From Synchiropus splendidus (taxonomy: Eukaryota > Chordata > Actinopteri > Syngnathiformes > Callionymidae), in assembly GCF_027744825.2 (NCBI RefSeq), contig NC_071347.1, positions 17,905,001 through 17,969,000 of the forward strand: a DNA stretch of 64,000 nucleotides, read 5' to 3'. Under the pieces are notes generated by a model. The model did no database searches and had not been told where the DNA came from. It saw only the letters and a list, made by a program, of their open reading frames with translations. Below are positions 49,273 to 60,253 of the stretch, piece after piece (position 1 is the stretch's first letter; every line of letters begins with the position of its first letter). The translations under genes and the position numbers were made by a program.

Positions 49273-52087
49273 ATGTCGGTGAGGGAAGCTTTTAACCCTG
49301 AAAGCTATGAGCTTGACAAGAACTTCAGGCTCACACGCTTTGCTGAGCTCAAAGGCACAGGCTGCAAGGTTGGTTTCCCCTCCCCACTGATGGTTGTCAA
49401 ACCAATTTGAGTGTCGGCTGACCACATGGTCCATTCTTGACCACAGGTGCCTCAAGAGGTTTTAGAGAAGCTGCTAGAAACCCTGCAGGAGAACCACTAT
49501 CAAGAAGATGAACAGTTCCTTGGAGCAGTAATGCCCCGATTAGGTCTGAAATGCTTTATGTCCTGAACTTCAATATTTATGGTTGAAAACAGTGGAATAA
49601 TGCTTCACATTTTTACAGGCATAGGCATGGACACATGTGTAATCCCATTAAGACACGGTGGCCTTTCACTCGTCCAGACAACAGATTACATCTATCCAAT
49701 TGTGGATGACCCTTACATGATGGTATGAACCCTCTTGCATTTTTGCATTATTTTCTGATATTATGTGATGATGTTTGTGTTCAAGAATTACATTCCGAGG
49801 TGCTTAAATCTCTTTTTGTATGATGAAAAGATAAATCTACAGAGCCCTGGATGTGATATGCATGATTTATTTTTTTTTCTTGAGATAAATGTTATCTCAA
49901 GATACAAATTATTATCCCGAGATAAGTTATCTTGAGATAATTTTTATCTCAAGATACATTCGTAAATGTCAGAGCATGTGTAACTGGCAAAGCATTTTGT
50001 ATACATTCACCCGTAACCGCTCTCTTGGCTTCGTAACTGTTCGTCGAAGTTGTCTGCAAGTCAGACAATGGCAAAGTTGCTGCGCTTTTAACACTCTGAT
50101 CAAGTGCCTTCTCCTCAAAATAATACCATACCGTATGTGGCTAAGCTATATGTACTGTATTACGCAGCCCTGGAATTGGCATGCATGACTTTTTTTTTAT
50201 TTTATCCCGAGATAAATATTATCTCAAGATAAAAATTATCACGAGATAACTATTATCTCAGGATTAAAAAAAATAAAGTCATGCATGTCACATCCAAAAA
50301 ATAAACACATGCATGTCACTTCCAGGGCTCTGTAGAAATCCATTGCACTCCTTCACAGACTGACAAAAAAAGAACGTCATCGTGCTTGTCTACATTGTTG
50401 GCCTGTAGGGGGCGTTGTAGTTGGTTGTTTACTTCTTGTGCAACTTAGAGTCAGCTGCAATGGGCTGACAAAGCTTCAAGAAACAGTCCACTTGGTGGCA
50501 CCCTCTTCTTTGTAATCTTTGACCTGAAGATATATTTCTAAAAACCAAGCTCCAAAAATGAGGCCCACCTCTACTCTGCACACATATTTCTGTGACCAGA
50601 GTCGAGATTGTGTGACCTGCCTTGTGTCTCGTGCTGAAAAGATTTCTGACTGACCTTTCCTAGGGGCGAATCGCGTGTGCCAATGTTCTAAGTGACCTGT
50701 ACGCCATGGGAGTGACCGAATGTGATAACCTTTTAATGCTCTTGGGGGTCAGCAACAAAATGTCTGAGAAGGTAAGCAGGTAATTGAAGCAAAGAAGTTG
50801 TTTCAAAGAATGACACAAGTGCTTTGTTCACAGGAGAGAGATAAAGTCATGCCCATGATCATCCAGGGATTTAAAGATGCTTCAGAGGAGGCAGGTACTT
50901 CAGTAACAGGAGGACAGACGGTTTTGAACCCCTGGGTGGTGATGGGGGGAGTCGCGACAACGGTGTGTCAGCCCAACGAATTCATCATGTAAGAGAGTTC
51001 TGGTGGTGAGACTCCACACGTCCACTCTACGCTTCACTCTGATCTTCTCTCTCTCCACAGGCCAGACAATGCAGTTCCAGGAGACGTGTTGGTGTTGACC
51101 AAACCATTAGGAACACAAGTTGCTGTTGCAGTTCATCAGTGGCTTGATATTGTATGTTGCATTTCCCTCTGGATGATCTTGAGCCATGACGTTGATGCTA
51201 ATAGCTTTGGTTTTGCAGCCAGAGAAATGGAATAAGATCAAGTTGGTGGTGACGCAGGAGGATGTGGAGCTGGCCTATCATGAAGCAATGATGAACATGG
51301 CCCGCCTCAACAGAACAGGTACACGATGGTTGAAGGGTTGCTGTGTAAAGATGTCTTTGTTTGGGGAAAAACAGTTTCTTTGTCTCCCTCTGGTAGCGGC
51401 AAGCCTCATGCACACCTTCAACGCTCACGCAGCCACAGACATCACAGGATTTGGAATCCTGGGTCACGCTCAGACTCTCGCACGGCAACAACGCAGTGAA
51501 GTCTCCTTCGTCATCCACAACCTTCCAGTGCTCGCCAAGATGGCCGCCGTTTCCAAGGCCTGTGGGAATATGTTTGGACTCATGCACGGCACCTGTCCGG
51601 AAACATCAGGTGTGTGAGCGGCACCTTGTTTGACACAGTCGTCCTTGGATAGTCACGAGAGCGTCAGTGCGTGTGTTGGTCTTGTCTTGGCAGAGGAACA
51701 GTCAGAACATAAGTGGAGAGTAGTCGAGCGTCAGTCAGAGATGATGGTTCAACTTTGTTGCAACCGCAGCAGCAAAGCGCAGTGAAGAGCAGAGTCGGAA
51801 TTGGACAGTTCTTAGAGTCAGCAGAGCTCATCTTCAGCTGGTTTCTGAATCAACGTGTGCTTTTATTCGCAGGTGGTTTGCTCATCTGCCTTCCTCGCGA
51901 ACAAGCCGCACGCTTCTGCGCCGAGATCAAGTCTCCAAAATACGGCGAGGGCCACCAAGCCTGGATCATTGGGATTGTAGAGAAGGGCAACCGTACGGCT
52001 CGCATCATCGACAAGCCTCGGATCATAGAGGTGGCGCCGCAAGCAGCAACCCAGAATGTCAACCCGACGCCCGGTGCAACTTCCTAA
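49273..52087 (+). CDS. sephs1: Selenophosphate synthetase 1 (selenide, water dikinase 1), threonine form
   Basis: Paralogue of the enzyme that makes selenophosphate. Animal SEPHS1 lacks the catalytic Sec/Cys and is tied to redox and growth control rather than selenophosphate synthesis. Nine coding exons: 49273-49368, 49447-49543, 49619-49722, 50664-50771, 50834-50988, 51061-51151, 51219-51318, 51397-51609, 51873-52087. They sum to 1179 nt, 392 residues, the human length. It begins [20 protein letters not shown]. Residue 29, in LKGTGCK, is Thr. The AIRS-type ATP-binding core is intact, with [22 protein letters not shown] and [16 protein letters not shown]. The C-terminal domain has [11 protein letters not shown]. 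It ends in a TAA and needs no SECIS element. The 941-bp intron 3 contains a MITE. Confidence 0.98.
49837..50335. mobile_element. TIR MITE with ATCTCAAGAT palindromes in sephs1 intron 3
   Basis: Inverted ends: CTACAGAGCCCTGGATGTGA on the left, and the reverse complement of the right end reads CTACAGAGCCCTGGAAGTGA. Each end is followed by several TTATCTCAAGATAA or TATCCCGAGATAA palindromes (49880-49960 and 50205-50265). The flanking bases read AAAT on both sides, a possible 4-bp target duplication. The 499-bp element has no transposase. Confidence 0.8.
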
Positions 52088-52289
52088 TCCTCCAGTCCTG
52101 CATTGCCAAGAGCTCTGCTGAGTGATTTTAGACAAACTGTGATCCATCCCAGAGTCAAAGTGCAGCATAAGTGAAGACCAGCATGCACACGGAGAAGACT
52201 GGATTGTTGTCAATTATCATGGAAAAAAAAAACTGCTCTGCACGCAGGTGTGGCCCACATCGCTCGAAAGACTCATCCCGCAGTTCCCC

Positions 52290-52295
52290 AATAAA
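52290..52295 (+). terminator. AATAAA polyadenylation signal of sephs1
   Basis: Located about 200 nt after the stop codon, predicting a short 3' UTR. Confidence 0.7.
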
Positions 52296-52299
52296 ACAA

Positions 52300-53318
52300 T
52301 TGGTAAGAAAATGTGCAAAACTCCATCCATTTGTGTCTTTTTATTCTGTTGTAAAAAGTGCTTGAGTGGGAGGCAGCTGCTGGCGAGGGAGTGACCACAT
52401 CTCTGTCTTTGGCTTTTTTCTGTTCAAGTTGTACAGTCTGGTTTTAGTTGACCCATGTAACTGATGCCTTGAAGGAAGACGAGTGACCACACGGATTGTT
52501 TTCTTTTTTTTTTACTTATTTTTTGTATTGAGTTCACTTCAACTAATAAATAATCACGTAGAAGACTGTTTTGCTCGCTGCTGTGTCACCGATCAAAGCG
52601 AAACCATTATGCTGAAATAGAATATTCCAGCTGGAGATTTCATTTTTCTAACTGTCTGTCCTCTTTTTGGAAACCAGTAGTTTGCACTCAAGAGCTGATC
52701 GGCGGTCGACGTCATCATGTCAGAAATTTGACCTCAAATACAAGTTGTGAAAGATGAGCTGTCATGTGATATTTGGGATGACAAGTAACCTCGAGACAAC
52801 CTCCGAAAATAAAGAACGTCCTTAAAGTAGTTGTTTGTCTCATTGACTTGCTCTCCTGATAACTGTGTTGCCTGGTAGGACAGTATTGGTGACCAGCTGA
52901 CCGATTTTACATATTTGATGACACAAAAAAAGAAAAAGGAATAAATACTTGCACAAAATCAAAGTATTTACAAGTGTAATATTCACATATTCACAATATT
53001 ATTAATATTACTGGAGCACTCTCCTTCATAACTTAATACATTAGAGAAGTAACAAGATCCTCTGTGTCGTATTGACACTTTCTATTTTTTAATCTATATC
53101 TTTTTTTACTTCATTCATATAGTTTTCGTATTTTGAAATATTCTGATGGAGTCTCAATCAGTTCCAATAACTGGTACTAATGTGGTCCCATAAAATTAAC
53201 CAAAAGCGAAGCCATTTTTAAAAGGGACGTGTCCCTTTTCCAATGTGTTGCATGACAAAAGTCATGTGACCAGTGCTAAAAATGGAGCCCTGCTAAATGA
53301 GACAGCCATGAATGAATG
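52300..53318. other. Tail-to-tail intergenic region sephs1 / cpt1b
   Basis: About 1 kb with no gene. It should contain the cpt1b 3' UTR. ATTAAA on the minus strand at 53098-53103, 216 nt past the cpt1b stop, is the nearest candidate poly(A) signal. The remainder is AT-rich. Confidence 0.5.
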
Positions 53319-56300
53319 TTATTCATGCTTCTTCCCATTTTCCAGTGGAACTTTCAGCCCATTTTGAACTGTCGACTCGCTCGATTTGAAAAGTGCCTGG
53401 ATGTCGGTCATGGCCTTCCGAATGTTTTGGCCAAACCTGAAGGAGTTCTGATGATGGGAAAGGTGGAAGCATACATGAGTGAGATAGATACCTTGTGTAT
53501 TCAAGGTCATTCGGGTTTCATCTCTTACGGTATCTGGACTGGAGAACTTGCTGGAGATGTGGAATGTGATGAGGTTCTCACCAACAATGATGTAAGACAC
53601 TCCGTAACCATCATCGGCAACCTGAGAGATCGAGGGAGGACAGTCATGACTATTAAGGACGAGGAAGTGCCGTCAGGTGCTTCAACTCACTGGGCCGAAT
53701 CCGCCACCAGAACTGACGTATTTGGGAAACTTGTTGATGTCAACTAGGTTGAGCTGCTGCTGAGGCGTCTGGCTGGTGGACAACTTCCAAGGTTCTGAAA
53801 GAACCTGGAGGACACGCACTGTTACAGAAGGGAAGACCTGTGAGGAACTGCAAACTGCGGTTCTGACCTGCTTCAGAAACGGAGAGTCCACGCAGAGATA
53901 TTTGGACATGATGTAGAGACAGAAGAGGTGCCTGTCGATACCAGACCCAGTCATGGCCAGACGATACATGTTCTGATGCTTGTCTGCTGCTTTTCGAAAC
54001 AGGGCAAGTTTCTGCTCCTTCTGAAATGGGATACACCAGATAGTCGTACGTGAACGTTGACCTTTCAACCATGTCATGTCAATTCAAGTACTCAAATTGA
54101 AGCAGTTACTGGTTTCATAGTTTGAAAATACATTACGTCTAATTTAGTTCTTGAGGACCATGGTCTCAGGTTCACTTCATGGAGGCAGGAAGTCAGACTG
54201 GGAATGACGTTGCACACGCAGCTCTCTATTTTAAAGTTCAAATGATGCTAAAGATGATGCCGCAACTGTCAACGAATGTAGTCCTTCCCTCCTCTCCATG
54301 ACTCTCATTCTTTGCGATCCTCCCACAAGACCAAAAAGCAAATCTTCATTGAAGCGTATTGCTCAATGGCACTAAACAAGGACTACACCTCAACTACAAT
54401 TCGGGGTGTAATATTTGCTGAAATATCACAATAGTTGACTTTGAAATACTGTCTTGAAATACTGTGGGCTAGGATATTTAATCCATAGATACTTGAATAT
54501 ACTGCTGCATCCGTGACGTGACGGTCTTATACGCTGGAGTTACTTTGTTGATTGAGTGATTCATTCTGCAAAATTTAACTTAAAGCCTAACTGGACAGTC
54601 ATAACAATACACTCGTCATCATGCGCATAATATTGTATTGCGTTATGTCATTTTCTCTGTAAAAATGATGGTTCTCAGTACAATATATTGCTGACTATAC
54701 AGTATCGCAATATATCGTAATGTATCGTATTCTGTATCGGGATGCGTATCGTGTCGCAAAATACCTGCCAGTACACAGGCCTAACTACAATAACACCAAA
54801 ATACTGAATATAATGAAGTATGTCCAAATATTAAGTATGTCTTTGCTTCCACAAGGCAGCAAAGTAACTTTTTTCCTGAAGGACTGTCGCTCACGACATT
54901 CATCTGATCGCTGCATGTCTTACCGGGGCACTGGCGTCCTCCATGGCTCTGACAAAGGCGACCGCTTCGGACGTACAGGATCGGACTGTCTCCGTCCGAC
55001 CGTCTCGGAACATTCGGGTCATCGACGACTCGTACGTGAGACAAAACTCACCCTGATCCTGTGGAACAAAACGTTCTGAGTAAGGATTGAGAGAAATTAT
55101 GATGGGGCTGTCTGTCAACTGTTTTATGCTTGGTGCTTCACAGGGTCAATACATGTTCCTGGATTATGTGTCATTATTTTCATTTACTTGTTTAATAATG
55201 TATAGTGTCGGAGTATCACAGTGAGATGATTTAAGCTACTTTAGGTTAAACAGAAAATGAAAATAGGTCCAAACAAAGGTAATCGCGATTGCGTCGACAC
55301 ATCAAAAAAATAATGAATAGATTAGTCGACGATGAAAATCATTGTTAGTTGCAGCCCCAGTTCTGAGTCCCGCAGTGATAAGACTGTGCGCTGGTGCTCA
55401 CCCTGAACTGGGCCAGCTGCAGGGCCAGTTGAATAAAAGCATCTGGACTCGTCCTGCACTTCTTGATAAGGCCTTTTCCAAACTCGGTAAAGAGGCAGCC
55501 GTGGAAGTCGACGTCATCTGCGATCTGCTTGGCGGAGAGGTACGACGTCTCGATGGCGCTTTGGCACTGAGGAGCAAGTACACACACGCACTTGAATACG
55601 CGACACATGGTGCTACTTTGAATAGACTCTACCTCCTTTGGAATGTGCCACTGCAGTCTAGTTGGGTAAGGAAGACCCTTGGTCACGTCTCCTTTGCAGT
55701 GTCCTTCCTCTGTGTAGCCCAGGTGGAAACAATCGGTGGCAAGCACATACTACGCACAGAGAAGTTCAGCTTAAAGTCAAACATTGTGCCTTCACACTGA
55801 ACACTGGTCGACTACCTCCCACATGTGCCCAACAATTGGCGCATCTGCCCACGAATGTTCCACGTTCACACCCATTTTCCCGTTCGGGTATGAAATGAGG
55901 CAGAAGGACTTGTCGAACCACCTGTTGGAGGAGTAGATTTTTAAACTATTCCAACCACTTCAATCTTCCAATTCAATACCTGTCGTAACATTTCCCATGC
56001 AGCAGTGACTTGGCGTAACCATCAAGAGAGTTGGACTTGGCAACATCATAACCCTGCGGCTCATCGTCGAGGGCCAGGAAGAAGGCTGCAGACTCGATCA
56101 CATCCAGGGAGACTTTGTTTGCTCCCTGGCTGAAGTACTTGATCCGCGCTTGTGCCCAAGGAACCCTGAAACGTCACTGCATTTATTCTATCTGGTGTGA
56201 TTTGGAGGATGAGCGAGGCGTTACCTGTTTCCTGCTGTCAGAGCGGCGAGTTTCAACTCTCCAGGCAACGGCTCCGATGCATCGCTGAGGATCCGCTGGA

Positions 56301-59300
56301 ACTGGACTTCGAGTTCACTGGGCAATAGGTGCCGGCCTCCAGTGTACAGCCAGAGCTGGAAGAACCGGCCCTTGTGGTAGACCACCAGGTGCTTCCGGTC
56401 AGTCAGGTGCTGCAAAATATCTACGAGGAGGAGGGTTTTCTTAGCTGCTATTTTGCCATCTGGATCATAATATCACTTGGAGCTCACCTGTCTCTATACC
56501 AGGGATGCGGGTGGTGTTAAACATTCTCTCCATTTGGGTGGAACACATGGGTACAGTCCCCAAAGCTCTCAGCTGAGAGCAGAGCAGCCGGAGTCAGTGA
56601 AGGAGGGTGAAAGGGATTCATCTAGTTACCAGTAGAAGCCATTACCGGCGCATGTTCTCCGCGCTCCAGCTTCCGTCTGTACTGCAGCATTGCGTGGACC
56701 ACATTTCCTGCCCGAGCAGCTTGACGGTGTGTTGGTGTCACGTATAAGAGGTCCTGGGAATTCAAAACATTTTTCAACAATATCTGTTGTACTTTATATG
56801 GGAGCAGAAGACAATTACACGTATAGAATATTGCAATTATAGTAAGACTGACTGTCACCAGACGATGGAGAAAGAAGGATTTTGTTGTTGTAATGAGCAC
56901 GCACCAGAGTTAACATTTTTCCTGTGAGCTATTTTAGGTTCCAACTGACTCTCAGGATCAAAAATAGTATGGACATTTATTGATGGATCATCTGGTATCT
57001 GCCAAATAACTTGGTCTTGTAAACTGTAAGGTCTTGTAAACTAAATAAACAGAAACGCCTTCAATTGTTTATTAAAGAAAATCCTCCTCACAAGGAGCAG
57101 AGTTTCCCAAAGTTAGAAAACGTCTGACCACAAGTGTCGACAGGTCTCAAAGAGGAAGAGAAGTTTTACGGTCTCATTATAACTAATAATAACCACGTGC
57201 AAAACATTTGAATTAGGGTCCAAGGATATTATAGTGAACGAAATCTAACGAAAAAAAAGAATAATTTTCTAAAATAAAATAAAAAGGATTGTTTGTTGAC
57301 AAAACTATTCGAAATGAACTCGAAGTACAGCAAAATTGTTTTCGTCTGAATGTATTTTGAGATGATTTAAAAAAAACTTCTGGAGAGACGTCACTCACTC
57401 GGCAACCCCTCCCACATGCAGCGGCCACACACATAGAGGAACAGCCACCTGCAGCAGACACTCTACATTCACTCCCACAAAAGACTATTTTAAGGCTTGG
57501 AACACATTCTTTCTTTTTCCATTCATTGTAATGGGAAAAATCCATTCAGATTTCGAACAAATCGCTTCTCGAACGGCTGTCTGGAACGGAGAACCGAGGT
57601 ACCACTGTACATATATTGAAGAAAAATAAACACTAAAACTAACACTAAAACTGAACTGAAATGAGCCAACCCCGTCTAAAAATCAAATAAAACTAACTGA
57701 ATTTGAAAGACAAAAATTCTAAACAAAATAAAAGCGAAAATTAATTAAAGATCCATAGCTACTACAACCTTGCAAGTGTCACTAAAATATTGTTGCCACA
57801 GATTTGTTTCTGTTGTCACTTGTGCCAAGGTGAAAATATTTTGTACCTTTGCACAACCAACTCATCTGACCAGAATCCAAGCCAGACCACCTTCATATAC
57901 GGATTTTACGATTGGATACCAAAACATTTTTGGGTACCGGACAGTGAGGCACCAATATAAGTCATGTATTTAACTTTTTGACACAACAAAACGTGTCCTA
58001 CCATGATATAGAAATTACTGTTGACCATGATGGGACTGCGGCCCCTCAGGTAGATGAACTCCTCCCACCAGTCACTCACCTGTCAATCACAACACGTCAG
58101 TGACTGGCTGCAAAACGCTGGGGTCTTAACGGCAATACTCACGTAGTTGGTCGCCCACCATGATTTCAAGATTAAATATCGCTGGAGCTGAGCCGCTTCT
58201 TTGTCTTGAAATTCCTTCGCCAACATCTCCATCTGGCTGTACTGTTTATCGTCCAACAGGGGGCGCACCGACTCAAGGTACTGTCGCAACAACGTGTACA
58301 ATAAAGTGAGTAAATTGCGTTTTACAGAATATAGAGAGGACAGCGATACAAAAAATAAAAATGGCACAAACAGAATACCTGATCTACGTATCGTGTTAGA
58401 GACCACACCGTGTAAAAATGAGAGTTAGCCATGCTAAAGTTAGTGATTTAAATTCCAAAAAATGCCGCCTTGATAGATTTCAGTGACAAAAAGTAATTGT
58501 TTCCTGAGTGGAGTGAAACTATTTCAGGTTCGTGAATGCATCGATTTTGCTCCTTGTTGTACTTTTAGATATTTCGCGGCAGTTTTACGACACAGCGCAG
58601 TGCATTGTGGGAGACTGGGATGCTGCCGACAGACCCATCATCAAACCTGAAAATGAAATAGATCGACCAAAAACAGCTCCAGTAAGTTGATTAAGTGAAA
58701 TGATACATTATTTGGATATATTTTTTTAATTACTAATTTGTATATTTTAAGGCCACTGTTTTGAAGTCAAGAAACAGACATAACAGGGCAGTAACCAGGT
58801 ATAACAGAAGAAAATGTTCGTCATATTTTTGCCTTGTGAAACTATAACGCTCTCACTTTTTGTTCAACCATCTAAACTGTCCTAGCTTTCAACAATAATC
58901 CTTTTTTATTGGTCCCTTTAAATAATATATATTGTTCAGGGATGTTTTTCGCTACACAATGGCCAGGGTTTCCACTACTCTGAATGGACTTGAAATTCTT
59001 ATAAAATTGAAATTCTTGTACAAATATTTTCAAGACATTAAAAGAGCTTTAGTTTTAATAAGGTGATATAAAAACTTGAATATAGCCACCATCCTGATTT
59101 ATTGTGCTATTGTCAAACTGATGCAAAGTAAACCAAATACCAAATTCATTCAAATTGAAAAATGTGGCTTTTTGTGGCAAATATTATATCACTGTTTGAA
59201 ACATCTTTACTTCACATAGGGCGCCATTTTTCTGTCTCATCTTTTGGTCACCACAGGTCCAGTGACGTGCCTTGTTATTAAATCTTATTGCCCACTCCTG

Positions 59301-60236
59301 CTTTCAATAACAGTACTTATAGTTGAATCGAAAATGGGAGCTGCCACTTTGATCGAACTGTTCTAAAACCCAAAATATTCTGTGTCATGAGAGCATTATT
59401 GTTTAATACACACCCTGTCAATTGTGTCGTCCACACTGGGAACAGGAAGTCTAGGTAGTGAGGCCTGGAAGCTATAAAGCAGTGGCCTTCGTCCGGAGAA
59501 CATCTTCACAAGACTCTGAAGACACCAAACATTCAGGATTCAAAGTAACACGCTGAAGTGAATGTCTTGTAAGAGATCAGGAGACTGACCAGCCACACTT
59601 TTGTTGAGGAGCTCATTTTCCCGTGAGATTCAAAAATCCATCCGTGGTAGGAGAGCAGCGCTTTCAGGGTGTATCTCAGGAGGTAGATCAGAAACAGCCA
59701 CAGACCAGTTGCAAAGAAGACAGCACCTAGCACGGCTCTAGTCTGCACAGTCAGGTAGCCCCTGAAGCAAAAATGGTCACAGTGAGTTTTAGTTCGAGTG
59801 GTTTACTGCACAGTGGTTTCTTACCTGTGTGGCAGGTTCTCCTTTATGATGTCGATCATTCCCAGTGAGGGGTCGACCCGAGTGTACAGGCTGCTCATCA
59901 TTGCAATGACAACGATCAGCCAGCTGGAAGGACTGGCTGGGTAGACTCCAGCTAACACGCCGTTCTGTGCAAGACATCAACGTGACTGATCCCTTCTCCT
60001 CTGACAGTGTTTTCACAATATTAATCCCAACAGCTGCAGAGCCAACCTACAATTGATTTAATTCACATTATTGTTATATAAACGTGTAATTGTACCTTGA
60101 ATTGTATGGCTTTCTTCTTCCATGCAGTGAGTCCTGACAGGTAAATGTTTTTGATGACCTCCTGACTCAGTTTAAGGTCCACACCGTCTGGGCGCACGGT
60201 GAACTGGAAGCCCACCGCCTGATGCGCCTCCGCCAT
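53319..60236 (-). CDS. cpt1b: Carnitine O-palmitoyltransferase 1, muscle-type
   Basis: Outer mitochondrial membrane enzyme converting long-chain acyl-CoA plus carnitine to acylcarnitine, the rate-limiting step of beta-oxidation. Eighteen coding exons: 60096-60236, 59825-59964, 59590-59761, 59414-59515, 58143-58280, 58002-58079, 56646-56753, 56488-56572, 56225-56420, 55980-56165, 55816-55921, 55633-55749, 55402-55566, 54924-55058, 53868-54020, 53691-53804, 53529-53621, 53319-53447. They sum to 2358 nt, 785 residues. The N-terminus [14 protein letters not shown] keeps Glu3 and His5, needed for malonyl-CoA sensitivity. Two membrane helices lie near 60-76 and 103-123. The catalytic His is at about 471 in [20 protein letters not shown] and KEFQDK favour CPT1B over CPT1A. 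The C-terminal tail after QALF is about 10 residues longer than in mammals. The ATG exon has an upstream acceptor at 60251-60253, so a 5' UTR exon lies further upstream. Confidence 0.95.
54590..54790. mobile_element. hAT-like element terminus in cpt1b intron 14
   Basis: CAATATATCGTAATGTATCG, GTATCGTGTCGCAAAATACC and CTGCCAGTACACAGGCCTA form the kind of ATCG-rich terminus seen in many teleost hAT-like elements. Left limit uncertain. Confidence 0.5.
55270..55361. mobile_element. hAT-like terminal fragment in cpt1b intron 13
   Basis: TAATCGCGATTGCGTCGACA, ATAGATTAGTCGACGATG and ATTGTTAGTTGCAGCCC match the TAGTCGACTAATCG...GCAGCCC style of a common fish hAT-like terminus. Confidence 0.5.
57066..57150 (-). 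repeat. Interspersed repeat in cpt1b intron 6, counterpart of 44735-44817
   Basis: The reverse complement carries GAGACCTGT, GGTCAGA, GCTCCTTGTGAGGAGGATT and TTTCTTTAATAAACA in the same order as the bend7 intron copy. Confidence 0.65.
57377..57610 (-). mobile_element. GGTACCAC TIR-family transposon fragment in cpt1b intron 6
   Basis: Reverse-orientation relative of 7493-8145. The terminal GAGGTACCACTGTAC at 57596-57610 is the left TIR of the family in element orientation. The other end stops inside the conserved AGTGAGTGACGTCTC block, so the element is truncated. Confidence 0.75.
58937..59195 (+). repeat. Unclassified interspersed repeat, copy 2, in cpt1b intron 4
   Basis: Same orientation as 36562-36830, with a small internal duplication of TTGAAATTCTT and an insertion of about 24 bp. 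No coding capacity. Confidence 0.8.
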
Positions 60237-60253
60237 GTCTGTGGAAGTCTCTG

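Noticed and set aside
53316..53747. 143-residue plus-strand frame at the cpt1b 3' end
   Set aside because: Antisense of cpt1b exons 16-18 and their introns; no similarity on the plus strand.
58560..58690. Possible hidden plus-strand exon or internal promoter in cpt1b intron 4 (GCATTGTGGGAGA followed by an ATG)
   Set aside because: The frame stops within about 15 codons and nothing supports a second gene; an internal promoter cannot be judged from sequence alone.
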